Source of the DNA: Lachnospiraceae bacterium
GTDB taxonomy: Bacteria > Bacillota > Clostridia > Lachnospirales > Lachnospiraceae
DNA: 64,000 nt
Direction of reading: 5' to 3'
Assembly (NCBI GenBank): GCA_015057555.1
Contig: SVEC01000012.1
Span: 1-64,000, forward strand
In this document: positions 8,041 through 16,887 of the stretch, piece after piece
How the letters are laid out: every line of letters begins with the position of its first letter
Position numbering within the stretch: the first letter of the stretch is position 1
Position numbers and translations under genes: made by a program
Notes under the pieces: generated by a model
Seen by the model: the letters and a program-made list of their open reading frames with translations, nothing else
What the model was told of the DNA's origin: nothing
Database searches by the model: none

Positions 8041-9379
8041 ATCTCGAAACCCTCATCTTTTTACTCAGATTCACCTCAAATGCCACAAAGTTTAGTACCA
8101 GCGCCCCTAACCAAGCAACGGTATTTGCCCATGCAGTTGCCACAAAGCCCATTTCAGATACGAACAGTATAATAACCATAACACGAATAACCATCTCAAG
8201 CACACCTGAAAGCATAGGCACAAACGGATGTCCCATAGCCTGGCAGCCACTTCGATATACGAATAAGAAATTGATAAATATCATAGTATATCCGCAGATA
8301 GGCATAAATTCAGCCACTAAGCTAATTGGCTTTTCTCCGGTGAGCATAAAGCCGGCTAAGGTTCGTGGAATAAGAACCATGGCAGCTCCAAGCACTACGT
8401 ATGCGATGGTGACAATGATAAGACTAACCTTAAGTCCCTCGCGAATTCGCTTGTACTTTCCGGCACCATAATTCTGACTGGTGAAAGCGGACATTGCGAT
8501 TCCTGTAGAACAGCCTGGCTCGATAAACAGGTTTATATATTTGCCACATACAGAGTAGGCTGAGGTAAAGGCAACGCCTAAACCATTTACAAAATATTGG
8601 ATAACCATAATACCTATGGAGGTAATGGAATTCATAAGAGCCATAGGAACTCCATTTTTTAGCAGGTCTAACACCATGCGAAAACTTCTTCTAAAGTCTC
8701 TTCTTTCAAGCTGAATAATATCTATCTTCTTTAGCTTTCTAAGACACACCAGTATGGAAATAAACTGGGATATAATAGTAGCTATAGCTACTCCGAAAAC
8801 CCCCTTATCAAATACAAATATAAATACAAGATTAAGCACAATATTTATTACAGTAGATATAACAATTGCCACAAAAGGTGTCTTACTGTCCCCTAGGGAG
8901 CGAAGAATAGCGCCACATAGATTGTAGCCTATGGTTACTATAAGACCGCCGAATATGACATATCCGTAGGTTAAGCTATCATTTATTATAAGCTTAGAGG
9001 TCTGCATAAGCTTAAGAACAGGCTTTAGGGCTATAATACTACCGGTAGTAAGCACTATGGTTATAAAAAGGCAAAGCTTCATAGCAGAAGCTATGGAACG
9101 TCGTAGGTCATCGTATTTATTTGCACCGTAATGCTGGGCGAATATTATGGAGAAACCTCCTGCTAAACCATTTGAAAAACCTATAACAAAATAAGTCAGG
9201 GAAGACATATTTCCCACTGCGGCAAGTGCATTGTCTCCTAAGCCCTTTCCCACGATGACTGTGTCAGCCACATTATATATCTGCTGAAGCATATTGGTAA
9301 AAAAAACAGGGAAGAAGAATCTAAGTATTAACGTGGAAACCTTTCCCTCTGTTAAGTTGTAGGTCTGTTGCTGCTGCAT
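8039..9379 (-). CDS. MATE family efflux transporter
   Basis: 446 residues with about 12 hydrophobic segments. The family start is clear: LTEGKVSTLILRFFFPVFFTNMLQQIYNVADTVIVG, with the two-fold repeat recurring near residue 230. MATE proteins export cationic drugs or metabolites using Na+ or H+ gradients; the substrate cannot be told. The start at 9379 is preceded by GAGG on the minus strand. It is one of three MATE genes here, with those at 30679 and 40532. Confidence 0.9.
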   Translation of the reverse strand: MQQQQTYNLTEGKVSTLILRFFFPVFFTNMLQQIYNVADTVIVGKGLGDNALAAVGNMSSLTYFVIGFSNGLAGGFSIIFAQHYGANKYDDLRRSIASAMKLCLFITIVLTTGSIIALKPVLKLMQTSKLIINDSLTYGYVIFGGLIVTIGYNLCGAILRSLGDSKTPFVAIVISTVINIVLNLVFIFVFDKGVFGVAIATIISQFISILVCLRKLKKIDIIQLERRDFRRSFRMVLDLLKNGVPMALMNSITSIGIMVIQYFVNGLGVAFTSAYSVCGKYINLFIEPGCSTGIAMSAFTSQNYGAGKYKRIREGLKVSLIIVTIAYVVLGAAMVLIPRTLAGFMLTGEKPISLVAEFMPICGYTMIFINFLFVYRSGCQAMGHPFVPMLSGVLEMVIRVMVIILFVSEMGFVATAWANTVAWLGALVLNFVAFEVNLSKKMRVSR

Positions 9380-9590
9380 ATTAAACCTCGTAGTTAATCT
9401 GTGTATTTTATAATTGAAAATTTTATCCTAGATAGAAAAAATATATCATAGAGTCTGATAATGTTCACTCTTTTTTTGTGTGAAAAAATATATGTGCAAT
9501 AATAAACTATCGCTTTGATAGATCCTTTTTGGTTGCACAAGTATATGCTATAATACCTAATATAACTACCGAGAAAGGAACATCACACAT

Positions 9591-10706
9591 ATGAAAAATA
9601 TACCTTTATCAATATACCTATTATTCTTGCTTGTTCTACTAATCTCAGGTTGCAAGCTGGCCAAGAAGAGAACCCATCACGAGGATTTTCTGGATTACTC
9701 TGTCATGAAGGGTATACAGGGATTCGCTGCTATGGCAGTTATCCTGCATCACGTTACCCAGACGGTTACCCAGTATGGACAATACAACAAGGGACTAATC
9801 AATATACTTGTAGATGCAGGGGTGCTATTTACAGGACTATTTTTCTTCTGCTCAGGTTATGGGCTTATGACTAGTCTTCTGGAGAAGGATAATTACTTAA
9901 ATGGATTTATACGTAAACGTCTTCCGGCTATAGTGGTGCCATTCTTTATATGTAATTGGCTGTTTATAGCTGTAAATCTTGCCACAGGCTACAGTGCCAA
10001 ACCGCTGGCGCTGGTTGCTTTCATAAGTGGATTCATTCTTATGAACGACCAGATGTGGTTTATCGTAGAGCTGGCAGTGCTTTATATTGCATTTTACTTA
10101 ATCTTTAGAAAAAGAAAATCCCATAAAAATGCCTTGATTATAATGGCAATATTTATAGCCCTTATGACGGTGATAAGCCTGCTGCTAGGACACGACAATC
10201 TCCCAAGCACATTAGGATTGTGGTTCCATGGGGAATGGTGGTATAACACTACCTGGCTGTTCTTCATAGGACTTCTGGTGGCAAAATATAAGGAAAAGAT
10301 AGTGGGGTTTGCCAAGAGAAACTACTCCTGGCTCCTACCTGTGATGATAGTGCTGAATGCTCTAATAAGCATAGCTGCTACATACGTGCTTCACAGCTTC
10401 GGATATTACACCGGCTCAAATCTAGATAAACTGGTTACCGCAGTGGCTCAAAGTGCCATGGTAATAATATTTGTCTTGAGCTTCTTCCTAATTACCATGA
10501 AGCTTCGCTTCAAAAACCCGGTGCTTGACTTCGTGGGTAAGCGAGCATTGGAGATATATTTGTTGCAGAATATATTTATCACAAAGCTGCATCCTATTAT
10601 AGAAAACGACCTGTTATTTTATCTGGCTGTTTATGTGAGTACAATCCTGCTTGCTATAGGGGTGAACTGGATCGACCAGAAAGTGATAGCTAAGCTTAGA
10701 GGGTAA
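9591..10706 (+). CDS. Acyltransferase 3 family membrane protein
   Basis: 371 residues, ATG 9591 after GAGAAAGGAA. The N-terminal helix contains LLISGC but the protein is polytopic, not a lipoprotein. The family hallmarks are SVMKGIQGFAAMAVILHHVTQ at about 37-57, with the conserved His pair, then FTGLFFFCSGYGL and about ten membrane segments. Members O-acetylate or otherwise acylate surface polysaccharides or membrane molecules. The nearest downstream gene is unrelated, so the acceptor is unknown. Confidence 0.85.
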   Translation: MKNIPLSIYLLFLLVLLISGCKLAKKRTHHEDFLDYSVMKGIQGFAAMAVILHHVTQTVTQYGQYNKGLINILVDAGVLFTGLFFFCSGYGLMTSLLEKDNYLNGFIRKRLPAIVVPFFICNWLFIAVNLATGYSAKPLALVAFISGFILMNDQMWFIVELAVLYIAFYLIFRKRKSHKNALIIMAIFIALMTVISLLLGHDNLPSTLGLWFHGEWWYNTTWLFFIGLLVAKYKEKIVGFAKRNYSWLLPVMIVLNALISIAATYVLHSFGYYTGSNLDKLVTAVAQSAMVIIFVLSFFLITMKLRFKNPVLDFVGKRALEIYLLQNIFITKLHPIIENDLLFYLAVYVSTILLAIGVNWIDQKVIAKLRG

Positions 10707-10798
10707 AGTTCAGCTTATAACATTTTAATTCGTCATACATACTTTCCCCATATCCTGGCAAAATATAAGTTAGAAAATATTATGCCGGAGGTTAAGGT

Positions 10799-11932
10799 AT
10801 GCTTTTAATAAAAAATGGAACTCTATATACCATGGAAAAGGACGAGGCAATCCGAGCAGACTTGCTGATAGATAATGGCAAGATTGCTCGGATTTCTTCG
10901 GATATAGAACCTACTGAGAAGATGGAGGTTATTGACGCAACCAATAAGCGAGTCTATCCAGGCTTTATAGATGCCCACAGTCATATAGGAATTTCGGAGG
11001 AGAAGAAGACTCCTATAGGGGATGAGTGCAATGAGGGAACCACACCTATAACTCCTCACATAAGGGCTATAGATGGAGTAAATCCTATGGACAGCGCATT
11101 TCACAATGCACTTGCTGCGGGAATTACAGGAGTTATGGTGGGGCCGGGTAGTGCAAATCCTATCGGTGGCCAGTTTGCATTTATCAAGACATACGGTAGA
11201 AAGATAGATGATATGGTGGTGCTGGCGCCGGCGGCTATTAAGATTGCCTTTGGTGAAAACCCTATGAACAACTATGGTCCAAATGGAAATATACCATCCA
11301 CCCGTATGGGAATTGCGGCGCTGATTAGAGAGGAGCTAAGCCTGACCAAGGCATATTTTGAAGATGAGAATTCCGGTGGAGATGCATTTCACATGGAGTG
11401 CTACAGGGAGCTGTTCGAGGGAAATATACCACTTAAGGCTCATGCTCACAGGGTGGATGACATATATACGGCTATGCGTATAGCCAAGGAGTTTGGATTG
11501 AAGATTACATTGGACCACTGCACAGAGGGACACCTGATAGCTGAGGATATAGCGGAGAGCAGATTTCCAGCAATAGTTGGACCATCCCTGGCATCTCGCA
11601 ACAAGGACGAGGTTAGCCTTATGGATTTCAAGACACCGGGAATACTCCAGAAGGCAGGAGTGCTGGTGGCACTTACCACGGACCACCCGGTATCACGAAT
11701 TCAGTATCTGCCACTATGTGCAGGTCTTGCCGCCAAGGAAGGAATGGGTGAGTGGGGCGCACTTCGTGCCATAACCATAGACGCAGCCCGTATCTGCGGA
11801 GTGGATAATCGTTTGGGAAGCTTGACTGAGGGGAAGGATGCTGACATAGTAATCTACGATGGGAATCCACTTGAAATTGCGCCCTCTGTGGTGGCTACCA
11901 TTGTAAATGGAAAGGTTGCGTGGAAACCGTAA
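10799..11932 (+). CDS. Imidazolonepropionase-like amidohydrolase
   Basis: 377 residues, ATG 10799 after CCGGAGG. Composite amidohydrolase fold: N-terminal beta sandwich (MLLIKNGTLYTM), the metal-binding HxH in FIDAHSHIG, a later KAHAHRVDD and DHCTEGH for two more His ligands, and the catalytic Asp in TTDHPVSRI. The C-terminus closes the sandwich (GKDADIVIYDGNPL). Such enzymes hydrolyse cyclic amides or remove blocked groups from peptides; the substrate is not determined. It stands alone, ending at a terminator at 11960. Confidence 0.85.
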   Translation: MLLIKNGTLYTMEKDEAIRADLLIDNGKIARISSDIEPTEKMEVIDATNKRVYPGFIDAHSHIGISEEKKTPIGDECNEGTTPITPHIRAIDGVNPMDSAFHNALAAGITGVMVGPGSANPIGGQFAFIKTYGRKIDDMVVLAPAAIKIAFGENPMNNYGPNGNIPSTRMGIAALIREELSLTKAYFEDENSGGDAFHMECYRELFEGNIPLKAHAHRVDDIYTAMRIAKEFGLKITLDHCTEGHLIAEDIAESRFPAIVGPSLASRNKDEVSLMDFKTPGILQKAGVLVALTTDHPVSRIQYLPLCAGLAAKEGMGEWGALRAITIDAARICGVDNRLGSLTEGKDADIVIYDGNPLEIAPSVVATIVNGKVAWKP

Positions 11933-11959
11933 TTTTACAATTCAAAGCTACATTGACCA

Positions 11960-12006
11960 AAGTCTGCTAATTAGTTATAATTTTAACAGTTAGTAGACTT
12001 TTTTGG
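11960..12006 (+). terminator. Terminator between amidohydrolase and histidine kinase
   Basis: AAGTCTGCTAA pairs with TTAGTAGACTT with one G-U, followed by TTTT. Confidence 0.7.
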
Positions 12007-12020
12007 TATTGAGGGAACAT

Positions 12021-14402
12021 ATGAAGAATAGAAAAATGAGTACAACTATAACATTGTCCATACTGTTGGTAATAACCATATGTATAGCCTTGTTATATAT
12101 AATTGCAAATAAAAGCATGACCTCTGAGATGAAGGAATCAGAGATGGAGGCATTGCATAATTCCTTAAGCGTGGAGACCAGCATTATCAAGGAGTATATC
12201 TATCATCAGGAGGATATGCTTATAGCCTTCAGCAATGAAGTGGAGGTAATAGAATTCCTTAAGGATCCTAATAATGAGGAGAAGAGGCTTCGGGCTCAGA
12301 AGCACACAGAGGAATACTATGGAAGACTTAAGAATTGGGAAGGTCTATACATAGGCGAATGGAATACCCACGTCATAGCCCACTCTGATGAAAATATAGT
12401 TGGAATGACCACCCGTGAGGGAGAGCCCCTCAAGGAACTGCAGGATGCTATGCTTGAAAGAGGCGGACTTTATAACGCAGGAATAATAGTATCACCGGCA
12501 TCGGGGAAGCTTATACTATCACTGTATTGCCCAGTGTATGATTATGATGGAGAGACTATTCTTGGCTATGTAGGCGGTGGTCCCTTTGTGGAGGAATTAA
12601 AGGGCTTGCTGGCACCTGCGGAGAAGCAGGGCGCAAGCTACTATATGATAAATGTAAATACAAATATGTGCTTGCTGGCTCAGGATGAAGCTATGATAGC
12701 TACAGAGATACAGGACAAGCTGCTCCTTTCTGTGGTTCAAAGGATTAATGAAGGCCAGGGTGAACAAATAGGCGATATAGAATATTATGATGATGAGCAG
12801 GGAGCTTCTGTAGCTGCCTACCAGTACATTTCCGATTATGGATGGGCATTAATATCCTGTAACAGCGAGGCGGATATTTATGCGGACATTAATCAGAATA
12901 TGGACATGTTGGCATATATTTGTGTAGCAGCAGTTATAATCATCGTAATTCTGTGTTGGGTGGTTATAAGGGTAAGCACAAGGCCCCTTAAGCACGTGGA
13001 GAAGGCCATAGTTCAGCTAGAACAGATGAACCTGGAAAAGGACCCTATGCTGGACAAATACATAGATGGTAAAAGTGAAGTAGGGCAGATAGCAACTGCC
13101 ATAGATTCACTATATGATTCCATAGAGGATTTGCTTAAGGCGGAGTCAGATAAGCAGGCTGCCATAGCAAAGAATGAATCCAAGGACAGATTCTTGGCAA
13201 ATGTATCCCATGAGATTCGTACACCTATGAACGTAATAATGGGTATGAATCAGATGATATTGCTGGAAAACAAGGACCAGGGAATTCAGGATTATGCTAA
13301 TAGCATAAAGAACTCAAGTCAGCACCTTATGGAGATAATCAACGATATACTTGATTTTTCCAAGATAGACTCTGGTAAGCTTCAGATAGTGGATAAGGAA
13401 TATGAGGTGTATCCATTATTGCAGGAGATTACTATGGGCATGGATGCCATTATGAAGCAAAAGAATTTGGAGTTTGTTGTTACTATAGATGAAGTATTCC
13501 CTAAGGTATTAAAGGGTGATAAGAAACGTATAAAGCAGATATTAAACAACCTTTTGTCAAATGCGGCAAAATACACCGACCAGGGAAAGGTTACATTTAC
13601 AGCAAAGGGTCTTAAGTCTGAGGAAGGATTCGCTCTGGTGATATCTGTAGAAGATACAGGAATAGGAATTAGGCCAGAGGATATGAATAAGGTATTCGAT
13701 AGCTTTGCCCGAGTGGAGATGAACAAAAACCACTACAAGGAGGGTACCGGTCTTGGGCTTCATATAACCAAGGAATTGGTGGAATGTATGGGAGGTAGGA
13801 TAGAGCTTACCAGTGAGTACGGAAAGGGCAGCTGCTTTACAGTAACTCTGCCACAGGAGGTAATAGATGAGTCTGGTGAAGAGTCGGTTGTTATGGAGAC
13901 GGTGGCTGAGGAGAGAGAAGAGCTGGAGGAGAGAGTTCAGCAGTTGGAGGAGAAACAACTAGAAGATGGAGTTCTGCAACCAGAGAATTTGTCTCCGCTG
14001 ACAGCTTCCGAACCAACAGATACCCCACCAACCGCCAAGCTTCTGGCAGTAGACGACAATGATATGAATCTCAAGATAATAACTGTATTCTTAAAGAATT
14101 CGGGGATTCAGGTAGACACGGCTTCAAGTGGCCAAGAGGCCATTGATATGACCAAGACTACCACCTATGATCTAATCCTTATGGACCACATGATGCCAGA
14201 GGTGGACGGTGTGGAAACCTTGCACAGGATACGTGAGGATGAAGAAAACCTTAACCGTCAGACTAAGGTAATAGTCTTAACTGCAAATGCCGTTGCAGGC
14301 GCCAGAGAGGATTATCTGAAGGAAGGATTTGAAGAGTACCTGACCAAGCCAGTGGTGAAGGAGAAGCTGGAGGAAGTGGTTGGAAGGTATGTGAATACGT
14401 GA
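12021..14402 (+). CDS. Hybrid sensor histidine kinase with receiver domain
   Basis: 793 residues from ATG 12021; GAGGGA is the nearest ribosome site. Transmembrane helix at about 9-29, an extracellular dCache-type sensor region to about 295, second helix at about 300-320, then a HAMP-like linker. The kinase core has phospho-acceptor H397 in SHEIRTPMN and an ATPase domain with DTGIGI and GTGLGLHI boxes. A Glu-rich linker leads to a receiver domain whose phospho-acceptor is D722 in LMDHMMP, with the KP motif near the end. Signal and output are unknown: there is no separate response regulator beside it, so phosphorelay to a distant Hpt or regulator is likely. Confidence 0.9.
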   Translation: MKNRKMSTTITLSILLVITICIALLYIIANKSMTSEMKESEMEALHNSLSVETSIIKEYIYHQEDMLIAFSNEVEVIEFLKDPNNEEKRLRAQKHTEEYYGRLKNWEGLYIGEWNTHVIAHSDENIVGMTTREGEPLKELQDAMLERGGLYNAGIIVSPASGKLILSLYCPVYDYDGETILGYVGGGPFVEELKGLLAPAEKQGASYYMINVNTNMCLLAQDEAMIATEIQDKLLLSVVQRINEGQGEQIGDIEYYDDEQGASVAAYQYISDYGWALISCNSEADIYADINQNMDMLAYICVAAVIIIVILCWVVIRVSTRPLKHVEKAIVQLEQMNLEKDPMLDKYIDGKSEVGQIATAIDSLYDSIEDLLKAESDKQAAIAKNESKDRFLANVSHEIRTPMNVIMGMNQMILLENKDQGIQDYANSIKNSSQHLMEIINDILDFSKIDSGKLQIVDKEYEVYPLLQEITMGMDAIMKQKNLEFVVTIDEVFPKVLKGDKKRIKQILNNLLSNAAKYTDQGKVTFTAKGLKSEEGFALVISVEDTGIGIRPEDMNKVFDSFARVEMNKNHYKEGTGLGLHITKELVECMGGRIELTSEYGKGSCFTVTLPQEVIDESGEESVVMETVAEEREELEERVQQLEEKQLEDGVLQPENLSPLTASEPTDTPPTAKLLAVDDNDMNLKIITVFLKNSGIQVDTASSGQEAIDMTKTTTYDLILMDHMMPEVDGVETLHRIREDEENLNRQTKVIVLTANAVAGAREDYLKEGFEEYLTKPVVKEKLEEVVGRYVNT

Positions 14403-14440
14403 TAATAATTGGTCTAGAGGGGAAATCTTTGGACCACCGT

Positions 14441-14473
14441 AGGCGGGAAGAATTTCCCGCCTGTTTATTTGTT
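14441..14473 (+). terminator. Terminator after histidine kinase
   Basis: AGGCGGGAA pairs with TTCCCGCCT around loop GAAT, followed by a T-rich stretch. Confidence 0.8.
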
Positions 14474-14487
14474 AACTGGTGAAAAAA

Positions 14488-14516
14488 TTGACATTTGATC
14501 AAATATAATGTATACT
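14488..14516 (+). promoter_or_regulatory. Sigma-A-type promoter for the hicA operon
   Basis: TTGACA at 14488-14493, a 17-base spacer and TATACT at 14511-14516 give a near-consensus promoter 41 bases before hicA. Confidence 0.8.
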
Positions 14517-14536
14517 GCAACTAAGAATTAGTTGCA
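14516..14536. promoter_or_regulatory. Perfect palindrome overlapping the -10 end, likely HicB operator
   Basis: TGCAACTAA-GAA-TTAGTTGCA has exact 9-bp arms and starts at the last base of the -10 box. HicB antitoxins with ribbon-helix-helix domains autorepress through such sites, so binding by the downstream HicB is the likely use. Confidence 0.6.
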
Positions 14537-14556
14537 AAGAGGTGAGGCCATATATA

Positions 14557-14814
14557 ATGAGCAAAGTGGATAAGGCAAAGGCTAGAATAAAATCTAAGCC
14601 AAAGGATTATACTTATACAGAAGCAAAAACATTATTATCTCAGTTGGGATTTGAAGAGTATAGTAAAGGAAAAACATCAGGTTCGAGAGTTAAATTTTAT
14701 AGAAAAGAAGATCAAAAGGTAATATTGCTACATAAACCTCATCCTGGAGATGTAATGAAGTTAGGGGCAGTAAAAGAACTAGTGGATTTTTTGAGCGATT
14801 TAGGAGAGATATAA
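14557..14814 (+). CDS. hicA: HicA family toxin (mRNA interferase)
   Basis: 85 residues from ATG 14557, chosen over the in-frame GTG at 14542 because AAAGAGGTGAGG lies directly upstream. The dsRNA-binding-like fold is recognisable in TYTEAKTLLSQLGFEEY, KTSGSRVKFYR and the terminal HKPHPGDVMKLGAVKELVDFL. The catalytic His of HicA is most likely in the LLHKPHPG motif. HicA cleaves mRNA when free of HicB. It overlaps hicB by one base (TAATG) and opens the operon. Confidence 0.9.
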   Translation: MSKVDKAKARIKSKPKDYTYTEAKTLLSQLGFEEYSKGKTSGSRVKFYRKEDQKVILLHKPHPGDVMKLGAVKELVDFLSDLGEI

Positions 14815-15311
14815 TGAATAATATATTAGAATATAAAGGGTATCATACAAAAGTAGAATTTGATTCACATGATCTAGTACTAAGAGGAAAAATTGAAGGA
14901 ATTAATGATTTAGTAAATTTTGAATGCGAAAATATTAATGATGTGAAGAATGCATTTGAGGAAGCAGTTGATGATTATTTGGAGTTTTGTAAAGAAGTAG
15001 GCAAGGAACCAGAGAAAGAATATAAGGGAACATTTAACATAAGAATAGAGCCTGAATTACATAAGAAGATAGCAGTTTTGGCAAGTAAAAGAGGAGAAAC
15101 ATTAAATTCAACTGTACAGAGAGCCATAGCGGAATATGTACTAAGTGAAAGTACGAAGGATAGGGTGTTAAGAACTACAATAAAAATATTAGCAGAAGCA
15201 ATGAAAACAGAAACTAAATACGAATATGAAAAACCTGCAAAAAAAGCAGAAGGAAACATACTTATGTTTCCAAATGTTAAGATGGAATACAGAGAGGAGA
15301 TGGTGAATTAA
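14814..15311 (+). CDS. hicB: HicB family antitoxin with long C-terminal extension
   Basis: 165 residues. The partial RNase-H-like domain is present (LEYKGYHTKVEFDSHDLVLRG, then AVDDYLEFCKEVGKEPEK), followed by a ribbon-helix-helix DNA-binding segment (GTFNIRIEPELHKKIAVLA). HicB proteins of this type usually end near residue 110-125; this one carries about 45 more residues, finishing with a hydrophobic patch (NILMFPNVKMEY). Such tails act as chaperone-addiction regions in toxin-antitoxin-chaperone systems, and the next gene looks like a SecB-type chaperone. Starts and ends with one-base TAATG overlaps, implying tight coupling. Confidence 0.85.
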   Translation: MNNILEYKGYHTKVEFDSHDLVLRGKIEGINDLVNFECENINDVKNAFEEAVDDYLEFCKEVGKEPEKEYKGTFNIRIEPELHKKIAVLASKRGETLNSTVQRAIAEYVLSESTKDRVLRTTIKILAEAMKTETKYEYEKPAKKAEGNILMFPNVKMEYREEMVN

Positions 15312-15730
15312 TGATTAGTAATTTTGCAGAGTGTTTTGTACCAGAGCAGGAGTTTTATTTAGATAAAATATCATATAATAGAATAGAAAAGAATGAAGAG
15401 ACACAAGAATATTTATTGAATTGCATAGATAGCCTAGAAGCAACAGTGATTGAGGATAAGGTTAATTTAATTGTAAGACGTACAGTTAGATTTGAGCCAC
15501 AAGAGATATTTGAATTAACAATTTCGTTTGGCGTTGTGTTAAAGATTAAAGAAGAAAAACAAGTTGAATATGATTGGAATTCAATTAATTTAGCAGATGA
15601 ATTTCAAATGAATGGAAATTTTGTTCTAGATAATATTATGAGTAGAATTTCATTATTAGTGGCAGAAATAACATCTTCATTTGGGCAAAATCCAATTATT
15701 GTACCACCGATGATTGCGCAGAAAAACTAG
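15311..15730 (+). CDS. SecB-like chaperone, candidate third gene of the HicAB module
   Basis: 139 residues starting inside the hicB stop (TAATG). The layout suggests a SecB fold: an early strand (FYLDKISYNRI), a central strand pair (FELTISFGVVLKI), and a C-terminal helix followed by a proline motif (ISLLVAEITSSFGQ, then IIVPPMIAQ) that matches where SecB has its helix and LAPVNF-like end. SecB-like chaperones in TAC systems bind the antitoxin tail and control toxin release. The identification is by pattern only and no search was run. An unrelated hypothetical protein is the main alternative. Confidence 0.6.
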   Translation: MISNFAECFVPEQEFYLDKISYNRIEKNEETQEYLLNCIDSLEATVIEDKVNLIVRRTVRFEPQEIFELTISFGVVLKIKEEKQVEYDWNSINLADEFQMNGNFVLDNIMSRISLLVAEITSSFGQNPIIVPPMIAQKN

Positions 15731-15746
15731 GGCGAGGAAAAGAAAG

Positions 15747-15986
15747 ATGAAAACATTGAATGAATATCTTGATTTACCGTATCGTATGGAGATAGCTGAG
15801 GATAAATATGAGGGCGGATTTGTGGTTTCCTTCCCTGATTTGCCAGGCTGCGTGACTTGTGGTGAGACTATTGAGTCTGCAATTGCAAGTGCGATGGATG
15901 CTAAGAGAGCATGGCTCGAAGCTGCTATAGAAGATGGAATAGAAATATTTGAGCCAGATAGTTTAGAGGCTTTTGAAGGTGATTAA
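15747..15986 (+). CDS. Second HicB-like protein (no adjacent HicA)
   Basis: 79 residues from ATG 15747, with GAGGAAAAGAAAG upstream; the longer frame from 15714 overlaps the previous gene and has no site. The HicB-like fold is clear: YRMEIAEDKYEGGFVVSFPDLPGC, then GETIESAIASAMDAKRAWLEAAIEDG. It lacks a DNA-binding domain and no second hicA is nearby. It follows the SecB-like gene by 16 bases, so it probably rides in the same transcript, as an orphan antitoxin or a regulator. Confidence 0.8.
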   Translation: MKTLNEYLDLPYRMEIAEDKYEGGFVVSFPDLPGCVTCGETIESAIASAMDAKRAWLEAAIEDGIEIFEPDSLEAFEGD

Positions 15987-16040
15987 GGAATGATTAAGGA
16001 ATTGTAATAAATTATTGCTGTAAATATGCGTGTAAATTTG

Positions 16041-16069
16041 TTGTATAATTTATCGCGATCGTGTATAAT
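16041..16069 (+). promoter_or_regulatory. Promoter for the Phd/RelE-ParE pair
   Basis: TTGTAT at 16041, a 17-base spacer and TATAAT at 16064-16069. The spacer carries the GC-rich near-palindrome TCGCGATCG, a candidate antitoxin site. Confidence 0.55.
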
Positions 16070-16100
16070 ATAATTAGTTAAAAAGAAAGGTGGTATGATT

Positions 16101-16361
16101 ATGCCAAATATAAAACCAATATCAGATTTGCGAAATTATACATCGGTTATAAATGAAGTTGCATATGGGAACAGAGTATATCTTACCAGGAACGGACATG
16201 GGCAGTGTGCCATTATAGATATGAAAGAACTTGATGAATTAGATAAGCTCAAAGCACTTTCACAGTTAATGGGTAAATTAAGTGAGGCCGAATTATCTAT
16301 ACGTAACGAAGGCACTATATCTGCAGATGAATTAGAGGCAGAATTGGGGGTAGCAGATTGA
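16101..16361 (+). CDS. Phd/YefM family antitoxin
   Basis: 86 residues from ATG 16101, which has AAGGTGG seven bases upstream; the in-frame ATG at 16095 is too close. The N-terminal DNA-binding fold is typical (IKPISDLRNYTSVINEVAYGNRVYLTRNGHGQCAIID), followed by an acidic toxin-binding tail. It pairs with the toxin at 16358, whose TTG start overlaps this stop by four bases. Confidence 0.85.
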   Translation: MPNIKPISDLRNYTSVINEVAYGNRVYLTRNGHGQCAIIDMKELDELDKLKALSQLMGKLSEAELSIRNEGTISADELEAELGVAD

Positions 16362-16705
16362 AAAAGCTTGAATACTCACAAATTGTAAGACGCAAACTTA
16401 AAAAACTGAGATTGCAGTTGAACAGTGAATTTGGTGCAGAAGTATCAAAAAGTGCTATAAAAAAGATAACTGACGCAGCAAGAGGTCTTGAAGAGTTTGC
16501 GGAAAAGGGAGTATCTGTATCTGCAATGTATGGAATAGATTGTGACTATAGGTATTTGTATGTGAGTCATAATTACTTGTTCTATATAATTGAAGAAAAT
16601 AGAATCATAATTGCAGAAATGTTTGACGATAGGGAAGATTTTATGTATAAATTGTTTGGGGTAAAAACGACTACAGAAGATGTAGAAGAATATTGGGATG
16701 AGTAG
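16358..16705 (+). CDS. RelE/ParE family toxin
   Basis: 115 residues with a TTG start overlapping the antitoxin stop (TTGA). The RelE/ParE layout is visible: N-terminal helices (YSQIVRRKLKKLRLQL), then the antiparallel sheet (DYRYLYVSHNYLFYIIEENRIIIAEMFDDREDF). The last strand and ERD-like residues resemble members that cleave mRNA, but ParE-type gyrase poisoning cannot be excluded. The acidic C-terminus (TTTEDVEEYWDE) extends beyond the fold. Confidence 0.8.
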   Translation: MKKLEYSQIVRRKLKKLRLQLNSEFGAEVSKSAIKKITDAARGLEEFAEKGVSVSAMYGIDCDYRYLYVSHNYLFYIIEENRIIIAEMFDDREDFMYKLFGVKTTTEDVEEYWDE

Positions 16706-16803
16706 AAATAATTGAAGATTAGATAGTATGTGATAAGAAAGGGTATTTGCACCATCCTTTTTATTGCATTTTGTCGCAATGTAACAAAATGTAACGATTT
16801 CTC

Positions 16804-16835
16804 TTGACGGGGAATACAGTCGGTGTTATACTGTA
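16804..16835 (+). promoter_or_regulatory. Promoter with overlapping TACAGT-N9-ACTGTA dyad
   Basis: TTGACG at 16804-16809, a 17-base spacer and TATACT at 16827-16832. TACAGT (16815-16820) and ACTGTA (16830-16835) form a dyad across the spacer and -10, a likely repressor site, perhaps for the XRE regulator that follows. Confidence 0.6.
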
Positions 16836-16887
16836 CTCATAAAAAGAGGTTTATTCGCTCTTTGAGTCGAGGACTTGGGAAGGAGGC

